A stretch of 64,000 nt of DNA from Puccinia triticina (taxonomy: Eukaryota > Basidiomycota > Pucciniomycetes > Pucciniales > Pucciniaceae), in the NCBI RefSeq assembly GCF_026914185.1, contig NC_070559.1, positions 620,001-684,000 on the forward strand. The letters are read 5' to 3'. The notes below the pieces were generated by a model that saw nothing but the letters and a program-made list of their open reading frames with translations, was not told the DNA's origin and ran no database searches. Shown here piece after piece: positions 11,604 to 23,300 of this stretch (positions are counted from its first letter, which is position 1; every line of letters begins with the position of its first letter). The position numbers and the translations under genes are program-made.

Positions 11604-12866
11604 TGTGCCAACAAGGTTCACAATCCGGAATGTACATCTCACGTTAAATCCAGGTGCTATGAGAAGTATCCAAACTTGAGGCCATCACCCTCATCAAAGA
11701 CAAAGAACGCTAGTGCCAGTTTTGCTCACGCCTCTGTCTTTGTGTCATTCATCTCGGGACAACCAACTGAAGACGTGGTCATTGACTCAGCTGCTTCGCA
11801 TCACATGCTTCAAAATCGAAGTCTTTTTTTGTCATTCACTCCGGAAGAAGTCATCATTAAAACCGGAAACCCAGATGCTCCTTTAATCGCTACTGGTCAC
11901 GGCACCGCTGAAATTTTCACCAATGGGCGGGTAATCAAGCTTGAAGATTGTCTGCTCATTCCCTCAATCTCGCAGCAACTAATCTTGCTGGTCAGATTGA
12001 TTGATTTGTCCGTGAAGATCACCAATAACACCCGTTTCTTTGACATTTCCGATGACACCGGCTCTTTATTCTCAGGCGATATTGTCGATAATCTTCTTTA
12101 CGCGCAGTAAATTCGATGCCCATCAGCCCTAGTCAACGTCAAAGATTCAGATCATGAACTGTGGCATCGCCGTCTTGGACATCCGGGTGATCAAGTCATG
12201 AAGATCATGGGACTCCCTATCTCAAAGGTTCATTTATCCTGTGAGGTATGTATCTGCTCTAAAATGACTCTTATTCCTTTCCCAAGTCATTTTTCGCCTG
12301 TACATTTTCCTCTTCAACGTCTCCACATGGACCTAGTTGGCCCTATCAATCCTCCTTCTTTTTCGGGATTCAAGTACTTCTTGACTATTGTAGATCAATA
12401 CTCATCCTTCAAATTTGTTTGCTTTTTAAAATCAAAGTCCGATGCTTTTGAAGAGTTTGAACGCTTTGCCAACTTAGTTGAAAACTTGCAAGATCATAAA
12501 ATCAAAGAAATTGTTTCCGATCAGGGTGGCGAGTTTGCCAACAAGAAGTTTGATGACTTCGTGGTGAAAAAAGGGATTCTTCAAACTTTCTTTCCAGCCA
12601 ATACTCCAGAATTGAACGGTTTTGCAGAACGGGCCAATTGTACCATTCTTGATAAAGCAAGATGTCTGCTTCTCACGAGCAGTCTCCCAAAAACTTACTG
12701 GGCCGAGGCTGTCAATGCTGCCACATTCATCTTGAACATGTTAGCAACACCATCTCGCCCTTCTTCTCCCTATGAAATGTGGACTAAATCAACTGCTCCT
12801 ATTCATCGTCTTAGACCATTTGGATGTAAGGCTTTCATTGTGGTCCCAAAGAAAAACAGGTTTTGA
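11604..12866 (+). pseudogene. Copia zinc knuckle, protease and integrase
   Basis: Continuing the gag frame, residues C...HNPEC...H...C form the Copia-type zinc knuckle at 11604-11660. VVIDSAASHHML (about 11777-11812) is the aspartic protease site, with DSAAS in place of the common DSGAS. A TAA stop at 12108-12110 falls in frame. After it come LWHRRLGHPG and CEVCICSKM, the GAG-pre-integrase histidines and cysteines. Integrase follows with HMDLVGPI, VSDQGGEF and GFAERAN, giving D, D and E catalytic residues. A second in-frame stop, TGA at 12864-12866, ends this piece. The product would cut the polyprotein and insert cDNA, but this copy cannot be read through. Confidence 0.88.
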
Positions 12867-13569
12867 AAGTTTGGGAAGACCGGAGATGTTGGCATACTGA
12901 TTGGATTCAAAAATGAGGGATCCGTCTACAGAATTCTGCGTCTTCGGGACAAGAAGTTGATCACCACTCGTCATGTCAAGTTTGATGAAGCGGAATTTCC
13001 AAAGATCTCGAATGATTCGGTTCCCTTCTCCATGTCTGGGCCATTAATGGAGGATGAATACGCACATGATTCCTTTGAACCCGACTGTGATTCATCCAAA
13101 GTATCATCAATTATCTCTGATGTTCCTTCAAACGACAATCAGGATTCCTTTCATTCTGAACCCGTCATTCATCCGCAACCTGTTGACTCTCCGCTTCCGG
13201 ATCCTGCTCCCCTTCCTTGCATCGCGGTCGTGGGACCTCAACATCCTACTTTGATCAACGGTGATATTACTACCAACCACATCCTTCCTTATCAACGAGA
13301 GCGGCGCCCTCGTGCCTTTGTGACCACAGTTGGCAATAATATTCCGAGTCATTATCACCAAGCCATAAAAGGGAGCGAGTCCGCTGGTTGGTTTGGGGCT
13401 ATCAAGACGGAGCTCAACGCTATGGAGAAGCTGAATGTTTGGGATGTAGTTGACTTGGTTCCTTCTGTGAAGACAGTTGGGACAACCTGGGTCTTCAAGA
13501 AAAAGAAGGATGGGGATTGCGTGGTTTTTAAAGCCAGGTTGTGCGCTCAGGGCTTCTTTCAGGTTCATG
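12867..13569 (+). pseudogene. Copia integrase tail and N-terminal reverse transcriptase
   Basis: The frame continues unchanged after the TGA with KFGKTGDVGILIGF and LITTRHVKFDE, the usual Copia integrase C-terminal pattern. A Ser/Pro/Asp-rich linker follows to about 13260. Reverse transcriptase then begins with WFGAIKTELNAMEKLNVW and GTTWVFKKKKDG. At 13570 the coding sequence is cut by a CACTA-type miniature element; the other side resumes in frame at 13820. Confidence 0.85.
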
Positions 13570-13816
13570 CACTGCAAAAATAACTTGGTCAACTGCTTGC
13601 AGTTGACATGCAGGATACTCAAGCCAAGCTGCCATTGTAACTCCACATGAATGCAGAAGTGCCTTTGTTGGCACAGTCACTGTGCAAGGTGCACAGTGAC
13701 TGTGCATTGAAGCTTTGGTTAAGTCAAACCTTGAGTAAGGCTGGTGTAACACCACAAGCTTCCTCAGAGTTGCCGCATGTCAACTGCTCACAGTTGACAC
13801 AGTTTTTTTTGCAGTG
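13570..13816. mobile_element. CACTA-type miniature element (247 bp) in Copia RT
   Basis: Termini are CACTGCAAAAATAACTTGG and ...TTTTTTTTGCAGTG, with a subterminal TTGCAGTTGACATGC facing GCATGTCAACTGC. Exact 3-bp duplications ATG flank it (13567-13569 and 13817-13819). CACTG ends with a 3-bp duplication are the marks of the CACTA/EnSpm superfamily. The interior has a smaller palindrome, GCACAGTCACTGTGC, and no coding sequence. It shares subterminal words with the elements at 30869, 34951 and 54563. Confidence 0.9.
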
Positions 13817-13819
13817 ATG

Positions 13820-14141
13820 GGGTGGACTTCTCAAAAAACTTTGCTCCGACCGGTCGTCTGAATTCCTTGAGAGCTCTCATCTCTTTTGCAGCGGCACATA
13901 ACCTTGACTTTCATCAGCTGGATGTCAAAACTGCTTTTCTCAACGCAGATCTTGATGAGGAGGTTTTCTTGTCAATTCCTCAAGGTGTCAAATTGGACAG
14001 AAAGAAAAAATGCCTTCGCCTCAACAAAGCAATCTACGGACTCAAACAAGCTCCTTGCCTGGTATAACCGACTCTCTAGGTGGCTTGTCTCTATTGGTTT
14101 TCACATAGCGGTTTCGGACCCGTGTGTTTTCTACCGCTAGG
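13820..14141 (+). pseudogene. Copia reverse transcriptase, middle part with frameshift and stop
   Basis: The frame starts with GVDFSKNFAPTGRLNS and continues through LDFHQLDVKTAFLNADLDEE, the first RT aspartate region, and YGLKQAP near 14036-14056. At about 14055 one base appears to be missing: the frame moves and reads AWYNRLSRWLVSIGFHI, then ends at TAG 14139-14141. Both lesions are consistent with long inactivity. Confidence 0.85.
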
Positions 14142-15151
14142 ATAAAGAACCTGTTTGGATATTTGTGCATGTTGATGACTTGGCGGTCTTTGGTAAAAAT
14201 GTAGAGCCTTTCAAAGATCAAATTAAACAAGAATTCAACATGAAGGACTTGGGTCGTTCCGACTTAATGTTGGGCATCAAGATTCTCCATGAGCTGGGTG
14301 CGATTGTTCTCTCGCAGATTCACTATGTCCACTCTCTTCTGGATTTGTACGGCATGGCAAACTGCCGTACAGTTTCTACTCCGCTTGTTCCGAATGAACA
14401 TCTCAACAAAGCTTTGTTCAAAGATCAAGACCGCTTCAACTCACTCGGCGTTAATTACAGGAGTGCTGTTGGGGCCTTGAGTTATCTCTCAACGGCTACG
14501 AGACCTGACATTGCGTACGCTGTCAGCTCTTTGTCGCAGTTCCTCGAGGCGCCGGGCATCAAGCACTGGGAGGCGTTCACCCATGTTCTTCGTTATCTCG
14601 CTGGCACGGTTGACAACGCTCTAGTCTATCGCCGCGACTCTCCTGATGCATTGACTGGTTACACGGATGCAGACTGGGGCAATTGCCTTGTCACTCGTCG
14701 CTCGGTAACTGGCTATCTTGCTCAATTCAACAGACACTTGATTTTGTGGCAGACCAAGAAACAGCCGGTTGTTTCCTTGTCTTCCTGCGAGGCAGAATAC
14801 AGAGCGCTCACAGATTTCTCCTGTGAACTGCTCTGGCTTTGGAAATTCCTTGATGAGGTGCAACTTGCTTCTGCTGACACTCCGACCGTCGTTCATGAAG
14901 ATAATCAGGGCTGCATTGCGGTTGAAAAATTTGAAGCAAATTCTAATGCAAAGCGAATGAAACATGTAGAGATTCAACTCCATTTCATTTGTGATGTAAT
15001 CAAATTGTCGAAGATCGTCTTGCAGTACACTCCGACCAACAAAATGCTGGCCGACTTCCCCACAAAATCGGTTCCGCGCCCTGCTCTCCTCAAATCTTTG
15101 GACCTTCTGGGACTTTGTTGTCTAGAGGGAAGGGGGGGTGTTGATATCTGA
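14142..15151 (+). pseudogene. Copia reverse transcriptase end and RNase H
   Basis: HVDDLAVFGKN (about 14168-14200) is the RT catalytic box, with His in the usual Tyr position. GALSYLSTATRPDIAYAVS follows. RNase H begins with YTDADWGNCLVTRRSVTGYL and contains SSCEAEYRAL and HEDNQGC. The frame ends ADFPTKSVPRPALLKSLDLL and a TGA at 15149-15151, thirteen bases inside the 3' LTR. This last kilobase is uninterrupted, unlike the rest of pol. Confidence 0.88.
15126..15138 (+). promoter_or_regulatory. polypurine tract of the Copia element
   Basis: GAGGGAAGGGGGG directly precedes the TGTTGATATC that starts the LTR. Polypurine tracts in this position resist RNase H and prime plus-strand DNA synthesis in LTR retrotransposons. 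Confidence 0.75.
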
Positions 15152-15841
15152 GTGATATCCCTCCAGAGGAACATGTCCCGTGACACCCAGTTTGTTTTCT
15201 AATGACATCATCAGCTTGATCAATCTAAATGTCATCATCACTCGTGCTTGACCCTCAAGATTTCCCCTGCAAAATCCCCGCTCAAACCTTCGCCATCAAC
15301 CTTATAAGCTTCTCACTTTCCTCACTCGACTGGTCTTTCCTCAGGGAACTCTCAGACAAACTCTATCTACTTGTCTGCTTTCGGCACTATCTATCTTATC
15401 ATCTCTTGCGCTGCTGTTCCTCCACGATTGACACCTTCTTTTGTCAAACTTCTATCTCTGAGATCATCCTTGCGTATCTCTACTCCCTCAAAAACATCCC
15501 CTTGATTCTTTCTGGCTATTCCCTTCCTTTTGATACTCCGTTCATAATCTAGCACTGTCACTTCCCTTCCTATTGACTCTTCGCTGATCCATCAACAACA
15601 ATCAACCGTGACTTGTCACTTCAGTATGTTCATCATCAACAAGTCTTTTCGCCATTGTTCAAATAACTCAGGCTAACAACGTCTTTCTTGGTTCTTCTTC
15701 TTTTTCCTTGTCCTCTCGTGTATCCTCGCTTGTGTCCCTTTTTATTGTTGTCTTTGCCTTTAGGTATATTTTATTTTTCTCTTGTGTATTTCCTTGTATC
15801 ATGTTGCTTACTAGAAATACACTTTAGTTTGACCATTTACA
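15139..15841 (+). mobile_element. 3' LTR of the Copia element (right end approximate)
   Basis: The left edge, TGTTGATATC, is fixed by the polypurine tract and the pol stop. The right edge is placed at ...GACCATTTACA, which gives a CA end, but no second LTR or target duplication confirms it. The interior is C/T-rich and non-coding. No matching 5' LTR exists upstream of 9941, so the element is 5' truncated. Confidence 0.6.
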
Positions 15842-16308
15842 TTATGTACCCCCAGCTCCAATGATTTCCCCAAGACCCCATATACGTGTAATCCTCCCCA
15901 CCCCCCCGAGGAATAAAAATATACCTGCCAGTGTATTTTGCTTCAACTTGAACCAAGAACAATTAATCCTATTGCTTGGTCTGTCCAGCCAAAAACCCAG
16001 GCCCTGCAAAAAATATCTGGCATGTTTCTCACGGGTCAATGTCCGGACCACTTTTGAGTCATGTGACTGGATAACATGACCCACATGATCCAACCGGATA
16101 ATCTTTCAGCCCAAAATCCGGTTGGATGAGCCCCAGGTCATATATATTGGTCAGAAGTGCGTTCCAGGGACCTTCTTTTCCCGTCGTGCCACCCATCTAC
16201 AACCCTCACGGGTTGCGTCCCCCCTGCGTGGGACCTGACTACCTTGACCGTGACGCAGCTCAACGTCCCCCTGTTGCGGGGTCGCGGCAACCATCCGGGT
16301 GCGCCCGC
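15842..16308. other. spacer between Copia and Gypsy elements
   Basis: No gene is supported. Two copies of a CCGGTTGGAT/ATCCAACCGG word form a short inverted pair near 16088-16126. CCGC at 16305-16308 is the left target duplication of the Gypsy element. Confidence 0.4.
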
Positions 16309-17111
16309 TGTGGTAGACGGAAAAGTGAAAAATCAAAAGTTTTTTCGCATACATATATTTACTCACAATACGCCTCAAGATACCATCAAACAGACCTCAG
16401 AAATGGATTCTACGGCCAATTTTACCCCTAGTCACCACTGAAAGCATCACCTGAACCCCGCTGGATTGGAACCTACACTTCTTTGGACACTGGACACCCA
16501 TCACACGTTCAACATACCCAGTCACCAGCCTGTCACCAGCCTCAATTCAAGGATCACAGCATTATGCTTATACAAATCACAGGATACAAACATACATCTC
16601 CCCATCAGACTGCAGTCATTACATATTATCAAGTACTCTTCTATTTCCATATTATGATGTCATCACACACTGACTCTGCAGCCTCAGACTTCATTTATGC
16701 ACCCCCTGCATCCACCTGTCAACTCATGCAGTCTACTGTCACTTTACGCAGCCTTCATGTGGCCCTACTGCATTCTTATGACATCATTTATGTACCCCTG
16801 ACACATTATGACATCATTTGTATCTACTCCCACCAGCTAAAATCCCTCACACTGTTGTCTAGATTAGTCAAAACCCTAACCCACAAGCCCTCTGGGGCTC
16901 CACTTTTGTCTATATAAGGAGCTCCCTCCTCCCCAGTTGTCAGCTCCTCAGTTCATTACTCACCAATCACAGTCACCCCAACATTTACAGTTCAGCCTTA
17001 TATATATACTTAAACAACCTACATAACAACCCTTACATTAACAATAACAACAATTTATTCAGTGGCATCAACAAGCTCATCTTGAACCAACCAACCCTAT
17101 CACTTCATTAA

Positions 17112-17143
<32 letters not shown>

Positions 17144-17233
17144 ATCTGATAGTATAGAAGGGCAGAGTTTGCACCTCCATCATCCCCTTCTCCATTCAGC
17201 AAAAGGTTCTCAGGAACACTTTTGAGTCTTACA
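16309..17233 (+). mobile_element. 5' LTR of young Gypsy element
   Basis: The 925-bp LTR starts TGTGGTAGACGG and ends GAGTCTTACA. The 3' LTR at 27297-28221 has the same length and I find one difference (G versus T near 17065). The outer flanks carry CCGC on both sides (16305-16308 and 28222-28225), a 4-bp target duplication. The 144-codon frame inside is duplicated only because the LTR is duplicated, and I do not treat it as a gene. Confidence 0.95.
16911..16917 (+). promoter_or_regulatory. TATA box of Gypsy 5' LTR
   Basis: TATATAA in the context GTCTATATAAGGAGCTCCC sits about 320 bases before the LTR end, the expected place for the U3 promoter. The same box is at 27899-27905 in the 3' LTR. 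Confidence 0.6.
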
Positions 17234-17840
17234 AGGGAGTCCCCAACGTGATAGGATAATCTTGTTTGATCGACAACGGATAATCAATTTCAACCATATA
17301 ACCAGAAATACATCGTCTACGGATCTCAACTTCGAGCGGAAAAAGGAATCAAATTCATCAACAAATCTATCAAACTCAACGGCATATTCAGTTATTCTGT
17401 TGAACGACTAGTCGACTTTTAGGAACATCCAAAGGACCGATTACGAACCTCTGAAAAGAAAACTTAACCATCCGAACTGAAAAGAGTATCTCGAAGGAAG
17501 CAGCCAGTTATAAAACCTCAAGAAGGGCAAGAGTAAGACCTGAAGAATTTGGATAACTAGGATCCTGTTAGAAGAGAACTCCGGAATCGTTTGAAGAAAA
17601 CAGCTGTTTATAAAACCTTAAGAAGGGCAAGTGTAAGAACTGAAGAATTTGGATAGGCAGAGACTGTTTGAAGAACAATCTCAGAACGGTAAAGTTATTT
17701 ATATCAATTATTAAAAGAAAACCCCCAATTTGCCCTGGTAAAGAGACCAGAGACCAGATATTATTGTTTCTTTTTCAGAGCACAGTAACAGGTAGCAGCG
17801 GATATTCATATTACAAAACCAGGAATCAACACGAACCGGC
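17234..17840 (+). other. Gypsy 5' leader
   Basis: This is the untranslated stretch between the LTR and gag. The bases right after the LTR, AGGGAGTCCCCAACGTGATA, would be the primer-binding site, but they are not an obvious complement of a tRNA 3' end (no TGG start). Two about 50-base direct repeats containing TATAAAACCT.AAGAAGGGCAAG lie near 17510 and 17609. Confidence 0.6.
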
Positions 17841-20324
17841 ATGAGTTTACCGTTCAGTCTACCAGATATGGAGAGCGGATTTGCTCCCTCCACCCCGTTT
17901 AGAAACAGAACATTGACAGGAACTTCGGGACTGAATTGGAATTCGGAATCTACAAATCCACCTCCACCACCTAGGAAAGACAAGGGAAAGGGACCAGAGA
18001 ATCAATTCAGAGAGCAGACTGAAGAGGACTTATCAGACACTGATGAAACTCCACAACCCAAAAATATACCCCCAAGACAAACAACTCCACGACAACGACC
18101 TTCTGGGTACGGAATCCACAATACAGAAAATCAGCAAGAATATATGTTTCAGCCTCAATTTCAACAACAACAAATACCGATGCAAAATCCGCAACCTATG
18201 TATTATTACCCCCAACCAATACCCCAATCAAAGCCAGTCATCATCAAAGAACCTGGGCTTTTCTACGAGGGTAGCCAGTTTATGAAGTTCCTGCAACGAT
18301 TCGAGCGAGCGGCATATGGTCACGGAGCTTCGGATCGCGAGAAAGCAATCCAGATACCACGATTCATACGATCAGAAGAGTTAAAGTGCCAGCTTGAGGA
18401 AATGGATGGGTACGATGATTATGATTGGAAGAAGCTTCGAGCGGCAATGGTCAAAGCCTGGGGTGACCTCGATAATACGATCATGTATACTGTGGACGAC
18501 CTTATCAAAGTAGCTAAGCAGCAAGCTAAAGATGGAATTTCAAGCTATCGGGATTATAAAGCGTACCTTGCAAAATTCACCCCGATCCTCAAGTATCTAG
18601 TAAAGAACGAACATATCAACAAAGACGATGACGCCGGTTTACTATTCTTAAGTGCCTTCTCGACAGAAAGCCAACGAAGCATTAAACGCACACTCATCAA
18701 TAAAAATCAGCTTCCGAAGGCCAAGGATGGAAGTAACAAGGCACCAAAATGGGAAGACTTAACAAAGGCCGCGGAAACAGAGGTACAAGTTGACGAAGGT
18801 TACACAAATTTCTCCAGTTTCTCCGAATCCACGCGCATCATGCAGAAGGATTTGGATCTTAAGAAAGGCGACGGAAAGCGACGAGAGCAGATGCTAAAGG
18901 AAAGCCCAAGCAATAAGGAGGTAGAACAGAAACTACAAGAAGTACAGCAGGAGCTTGCCACGCTTAAACAACAGATCAAGAATGGAGCACCCACCGGCTA
19001 TAATTGGCAAGGACCATCAGAAAAACAAGAATTCAACCGCGGAAATGCTCGGCCGTCAACCCCGCTATATGAAGCCCAGAACTGCTTTTATTGCAAGAGA
19101 GAAGGACACCCTACCTATCAATGCCCAGAAGCAGCAAAAGACATGAAACAAGGCTTGGTGAAGCGAATTGGTAAAGAATGGTATTTACCTGACGGCCAGC
19201 AAATACCGTGGGTACCTTCGAGACCAATACGATCAGTGGTTGCAGGAGCATCAGCCGAACCTCGAATGCAAGAAGCCATCAAGAAATTGGCGGACTCACA
19301 GCAAACTGAAAATGGGAACACGGCCTTCATGAAAGCCTCAGTACAAACCATCCATTGGAGCCCTCCTACCTTAGGCGCGGAAAACTTCATGAGATCTCAT
19401 CCTGTCACTAGGTCAGAAGCTCAAAAAGGCCGACGCGAAGTTAGGATCCAGGAACCAGAAAAAGATGCCATGGATATTGATCGTGAAGAAGAAGTGGACA
19501 GATCACCAAAAGAAACTCCGAAAAAGGCGCCTGAGAAAGTCTGGAGCCGGGAACGAGTACCGACAATCCTGAAAAGAGACTCACCAGAGGAAGCCCTACT
19601 ACAGGACTTGGACAATGTCAAGATTCCCACAACGTTTGCACAACTCACTACGATATCGCCTTCATACACAGAACAGATCATAGCAAAATTACAGGGACGT
19701 CTGTCAGGCAAGAATACCTCCACCACCTACATCGCAACTGAAGCGGCCAAAGTAGCTGCACCAATGACCACCTTACCAGAGGAAGAAGGACCTTCAGATC
19801 CATGCTACTACAGTTGTGCCCTGGGATACGTAACCGCGCAAGTTGGGGGAGAAAAAGTCGACTTTATGGTGGATTCCGGTTCTATGGTCAACGTCATACC
19901 CCGATCAGTAGCGGAGGACTTGGAGCTAGAATCTGTGATAGTGAACATACCCATGCAAGGTGTTGGTGGAGCCAGATGCGACATTACCGGCGTAGTCGAG
20001 AACTGCCCAATACAGATCGGCCGATTTTCCGGACCCGCTCACCTCTTTATATCACCAAAGGCTCAAGATTGTATTTTAGGGCGACCTTTTCTATTTGATT
20101 ACGATTGCACTTTAGAATACCACGAAACAGGGGAGACTCTCACGTTTCAAGGAAACAAGGGTCGGCGAATTTCGGTACCATTGGCTCGAACCGGACAAGG
20201 ACGAGGATGGGATAATCGAAAGGATCTCAGTACCAATAGTATGAAATCAGTCCCAGCATCAGAACCTAGCGATAACGAAGAACATCGAATGTTTAAGAAG
20301 AAGCCGAATCAGCATTTTTTATAA
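17841..20324 (+). CDS. Gypsy gag-protease polyprotein, 827 aa
   Basis: A long uninterrupted frame starts at ATG 17841. The N-terminal 110 residues are Pro/Gln-rich. Residues about 125-320 form the helical gag core. A CCHC zinc knuckle, CFYCKREGHPTYQC, places C415, C418, H423 and C428 for RNA packaging. Residues 500-600 are charged linker. The aspartic protease has FMVDSGSMVNVIP with D678 and ends with ILGRPFLFDYDC. The frame terminates at TAA 20322-20324, immediately after the slippery heptamer that leads into pol. Gag assembles the cytoplasmic particle and the protease matures it. The lack of any stop or shift fits a recently active copy. Confidence 0.95.
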   Translation: MSLPFSLPDMESGFAPSTPFRNRTLTGTSGLNWNSESTNPPPPPRKDKGKGPENQFREQTEEDLSDTDETPQPKNIPPRQTTPRQRPSGYGIHNTENQQEYMFQPQFQQQQIPMQNPQPMYYYPQPIPQSKPVIIKEPGLFYEGSQFMKFLQRFERAAYGHGASDREKAIQIPRFIRSEELKCQLEEMDGYDDYDWKKLRAAMVKAWGDLDNTIMYTVDDLIKVAKQQAKDGISSYRDYKAYLAKFTPILKYLVKNEHINKDDDAGLLFLSAFSTESQRSIKRTLINKNQLPKAKDGSNKAPKWEDLTKAAETEVQVDEGYTNFSSFSESTRIMQKDLDLKKGDGKRREQMLKESPSNKEVEQKLQEVQQELATLKQQIKNGAPTGYNWQGPSEKQEFNRGNARPSTPLYEAQNCFYCKREGHPTYQCPEAAKDMKQGLVKRIGKEWYLPDGQQIPWVPSRPIRSVVAGASAEPRMQEAIKKLADSQQTENGNTAFMKASVQTIHWSPPTLGAENFMRSHPVTRSEAQKGRREVRIQEPEKDAMDIDREEEVDRSPKETPKKAPEKVWSRERVPTILKRDSPEEALLQDLDNVKIPTTFAQLTTISPSYTEQIIAKLQGRLSGKNTSTTYIATEAAKVAAPMTTLPEEEGPSDPCYYSCALGYVTAQVGGEKVDFMVDSGSMVNVIPRSVAEDLELESVIVNIPMQGVGGARCDITGVVENCPIQIGRFSGPAHLFISPKAQDCILGRPFLFDYDCTLEYHETGETLTFQGNKGRRISVPLARTGQGRGWDNRKDLSTNSMKSVPASEPSDNEEHRMFKKKPNQHFL

Positions 20325-23300
20325 CTACCGGCATCCAGCTAGGGAGTAATTTGCTTCAGCTAGTCAAGCAGGTTATATCTCGGACGCCGGGTTCTCTCGA
20401 CTGGCCTAAATCATTTCTCCTAAAAAACTTTCAACAAACATCAAAACAGACAAAAATATTTTTTTCTAAAATCCTATCACTCATAGAGAATATTCTTATC
20501 ATTTTCTTTACGCTATTGAAAATCTATAACATTAGAAAAGACTCACTACCAGTTCCAGAAACAGTGCCTTCGGAAAAACCCGGCATTTTTGGATTAACTC
20601 CTTCAGTCAACACCACTAGAATACCGAAACCGGACAGCAACTCACAACAGCTTCTTGGATCCTTACTTACTAAAGGTTTGGGATCAAGGTTTCAAGATGG
20701 ATTGTGCCAGAGTTGGAGGGACGGAAGCTTGTGGTGCATGACAAAGTATAAACCTGTAGCAAAGAAAATCAGACCAATCAATCAACCAATTCCACAAGCG
20801 CTGAATCCACCTCTTCAAAGACCACCGCTATCACGAGATCCCTACCAAACACCTCTTACGCCTCATCCACCAGACTTTAAGCCTACCGCTAGGATTACGG
20901 AAGAACGCTTGAAGGTAGTAAACTTTGGACCCGACGGATGGCTGTGGGAGGAGGAATTAAAATTGTTCAAGCATTTAATCGTGATTCGAGAAAAAGCTGT
21001 GGCCTTCACGCCGGAGGAAAGAGGACTCTTGAAACATTCATATGGTTTACCATATGTCATACCGGTAATTGATCATGTACCATGGCAGAAGAAACCGATT
21101 CCAATCCCAGCAGCAATCAAAGACGAATACGTGGAGCAAGTACGGGAACGGGTACGGAATAAACTCTACGAGCAATCAACGTCAAGTTACTCTAGTCCGG
21201 TTTTTTGCGTACTCAAACATGACGGGAAGTTAAGGATAGTTCACGACTTACAAGAAATGAATAAAGTCACCATCAAAGACGCAGGGCTACCACCAGCAAC
21301 AGAAGAGTTTGTGGAATCCTTTGCCGGACGAGCCTGTTATGGATTAGGTGATATTATGGGTGGATATGACGAAAGGGAATTGGCCCCGGAATCAAGACCT
21401 CTCACCACCTTTGATACTCCGTTAGGAAGATTTCAACTCACCAGACTTCCGCAGGGCGCAACCAATTCAGTAGCAGTCTATCAAGCACAAATGATGTGGA
21501 TTCTCCAGGATGAGATACCCGACCACGTAGGCGTATTTATTGACGATGGCGGTATCAAAGGGCCAAGTTCCACATACAATGATGAAGTTTTAGAAGAGAA
21601 TCCCGGAATTCGACGTTTTATCTGGGAATACGCTCAAACGCTGGAAAGAATCTTATTCCGAATTGAAGAGGCGGGACTCACTATCTCAGGAAAGAAATTT
21701 GCATGCTGCGTACCTGCTTTGGATATTGTGGGTCATGTGGTCTGCAAAGAAGGAAGAAGGGTTTCAGATCAGAAGAAGAATAAGATAACGACATGGCCAA
21801 CTCCCAATAACGTCACGGAACTCCGAGGCTTCATGGGAATCGTAACTTATGTCAGGATTTTCGTCAGGAATCTGTCTGAAATAGCTGCTCCACTCCGAAG
21901 GCTGACACAAAAGGACGTAGAATGGCTCTGGGACAAAAGCTGTGACGATGCCTTCAATCAGCTAAAAGAGATAATTGGAGAAGATATCACCCTGAAGAAC
22001 CTTGATTATTCGAAAGACGCAGGGCTTATTGTTTTAGCAGTGGACTCCAGTTTCATTGCGGCCGGTGCAGTACTCTCACAACAGGAGCTTGAAACCGGAT
22101 TAAATCGACCAGTATTGTACGAATCAATTGTGTTTTCGCCAGTCGAATCAAAATATTCACAGCCTAAACTGGAACTCTGTGGGGTGGCACGAATCCTGAA
22201 AAAACTACAAACGCTCTTATGGGGTCAACATTTCGAACTCCAAGTGGACGCGCAGTCCCTAATTCAAATGATCAACTCACCTTCACTTCCAAATGCCCCC
22301 ATGACAAGATGGGTAGCATTCATCCAACTTTTTTCGTTCGAAATGGTGCATAAGCCAGGGAAAACGTTCACGATGCCAGACGCCTTGTCCAGACGTCCAA
22401 TAAGCGACGAAGAGGAAGAATTCTACAATGATACGGAAGACTTTGACGAGGAAGAACCCCTAATCAAAGCCTGCTCATGGTATAACATAATTTCAGCCTC
22501 AACGGAACTATTGGAGTGGGAGACTTCTGGTTTCTGGACAGACCTCAAATATTATCTACAAACACTGCAGAGACCTTGTTCTATGGATCTGGAGGACTTT
22601 CAGAAACTTAAACGAAAATCGGTTAACTATTTTATCCAGAATGGACGACTCATGAGAAGACATTCACCCATGCCACAACTAGTGATCTCCAAGATATCCT
22701 ACCAGAGCAAGTTATTACGAATGGTTCACGAAGATCTAGGACACCGGGGACTTGAGGAAACATACCAGCGATTAGTCTGCCGATTTTGGTGGCCAAGTTT
22801 GAAGAAAAAAGTCAAATTATGGGTACATAGCTGCGAACCTTGTCAAAAGAGGGACCCATTAGTTCCACGAGAAATACGGCACCCCACAGGAGAGAGTAGC
22901 TTATTCGGACGAGTAGCTTTGGACGTCTGTCATATCAAAGCTGGACGGTACAAGTACTTGCTAGTAGCACGGGATGATTTGTCTGGATGGGTTGAAGCAG
23001 CTCCTCTGGTGAAACTGACAGCCGCAACTATTGGAAAATTTCTCCTTGAAGAATGGGTCTATCAATATGGCGTAATCAAAGCGGTGACGGCAGACAATGG
23101 ACCGGAATTCAAGAATGAATTCATCAAAGCAGTCGAAAAGATTGGAGCAGTATTTAGGCCTCCTACACCTTATTATCCTGAAGCCAATGGTATGATTGAA
23201 AGAGGACACCGACCCATTAAAGACACCCTAATCAAGATGTGTGGCGAATCTGGTGGGAAATGGAGGGAATATCTGCCTTTAGTACTCTTTGCTGACAGAA

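Noticed and set aside
16483..16917. 144-codon frame found identically at 27471-27905
   Set aside because: Duplicated only because it lies in both LTRs; no known domain and it crosses the LTR promoter.
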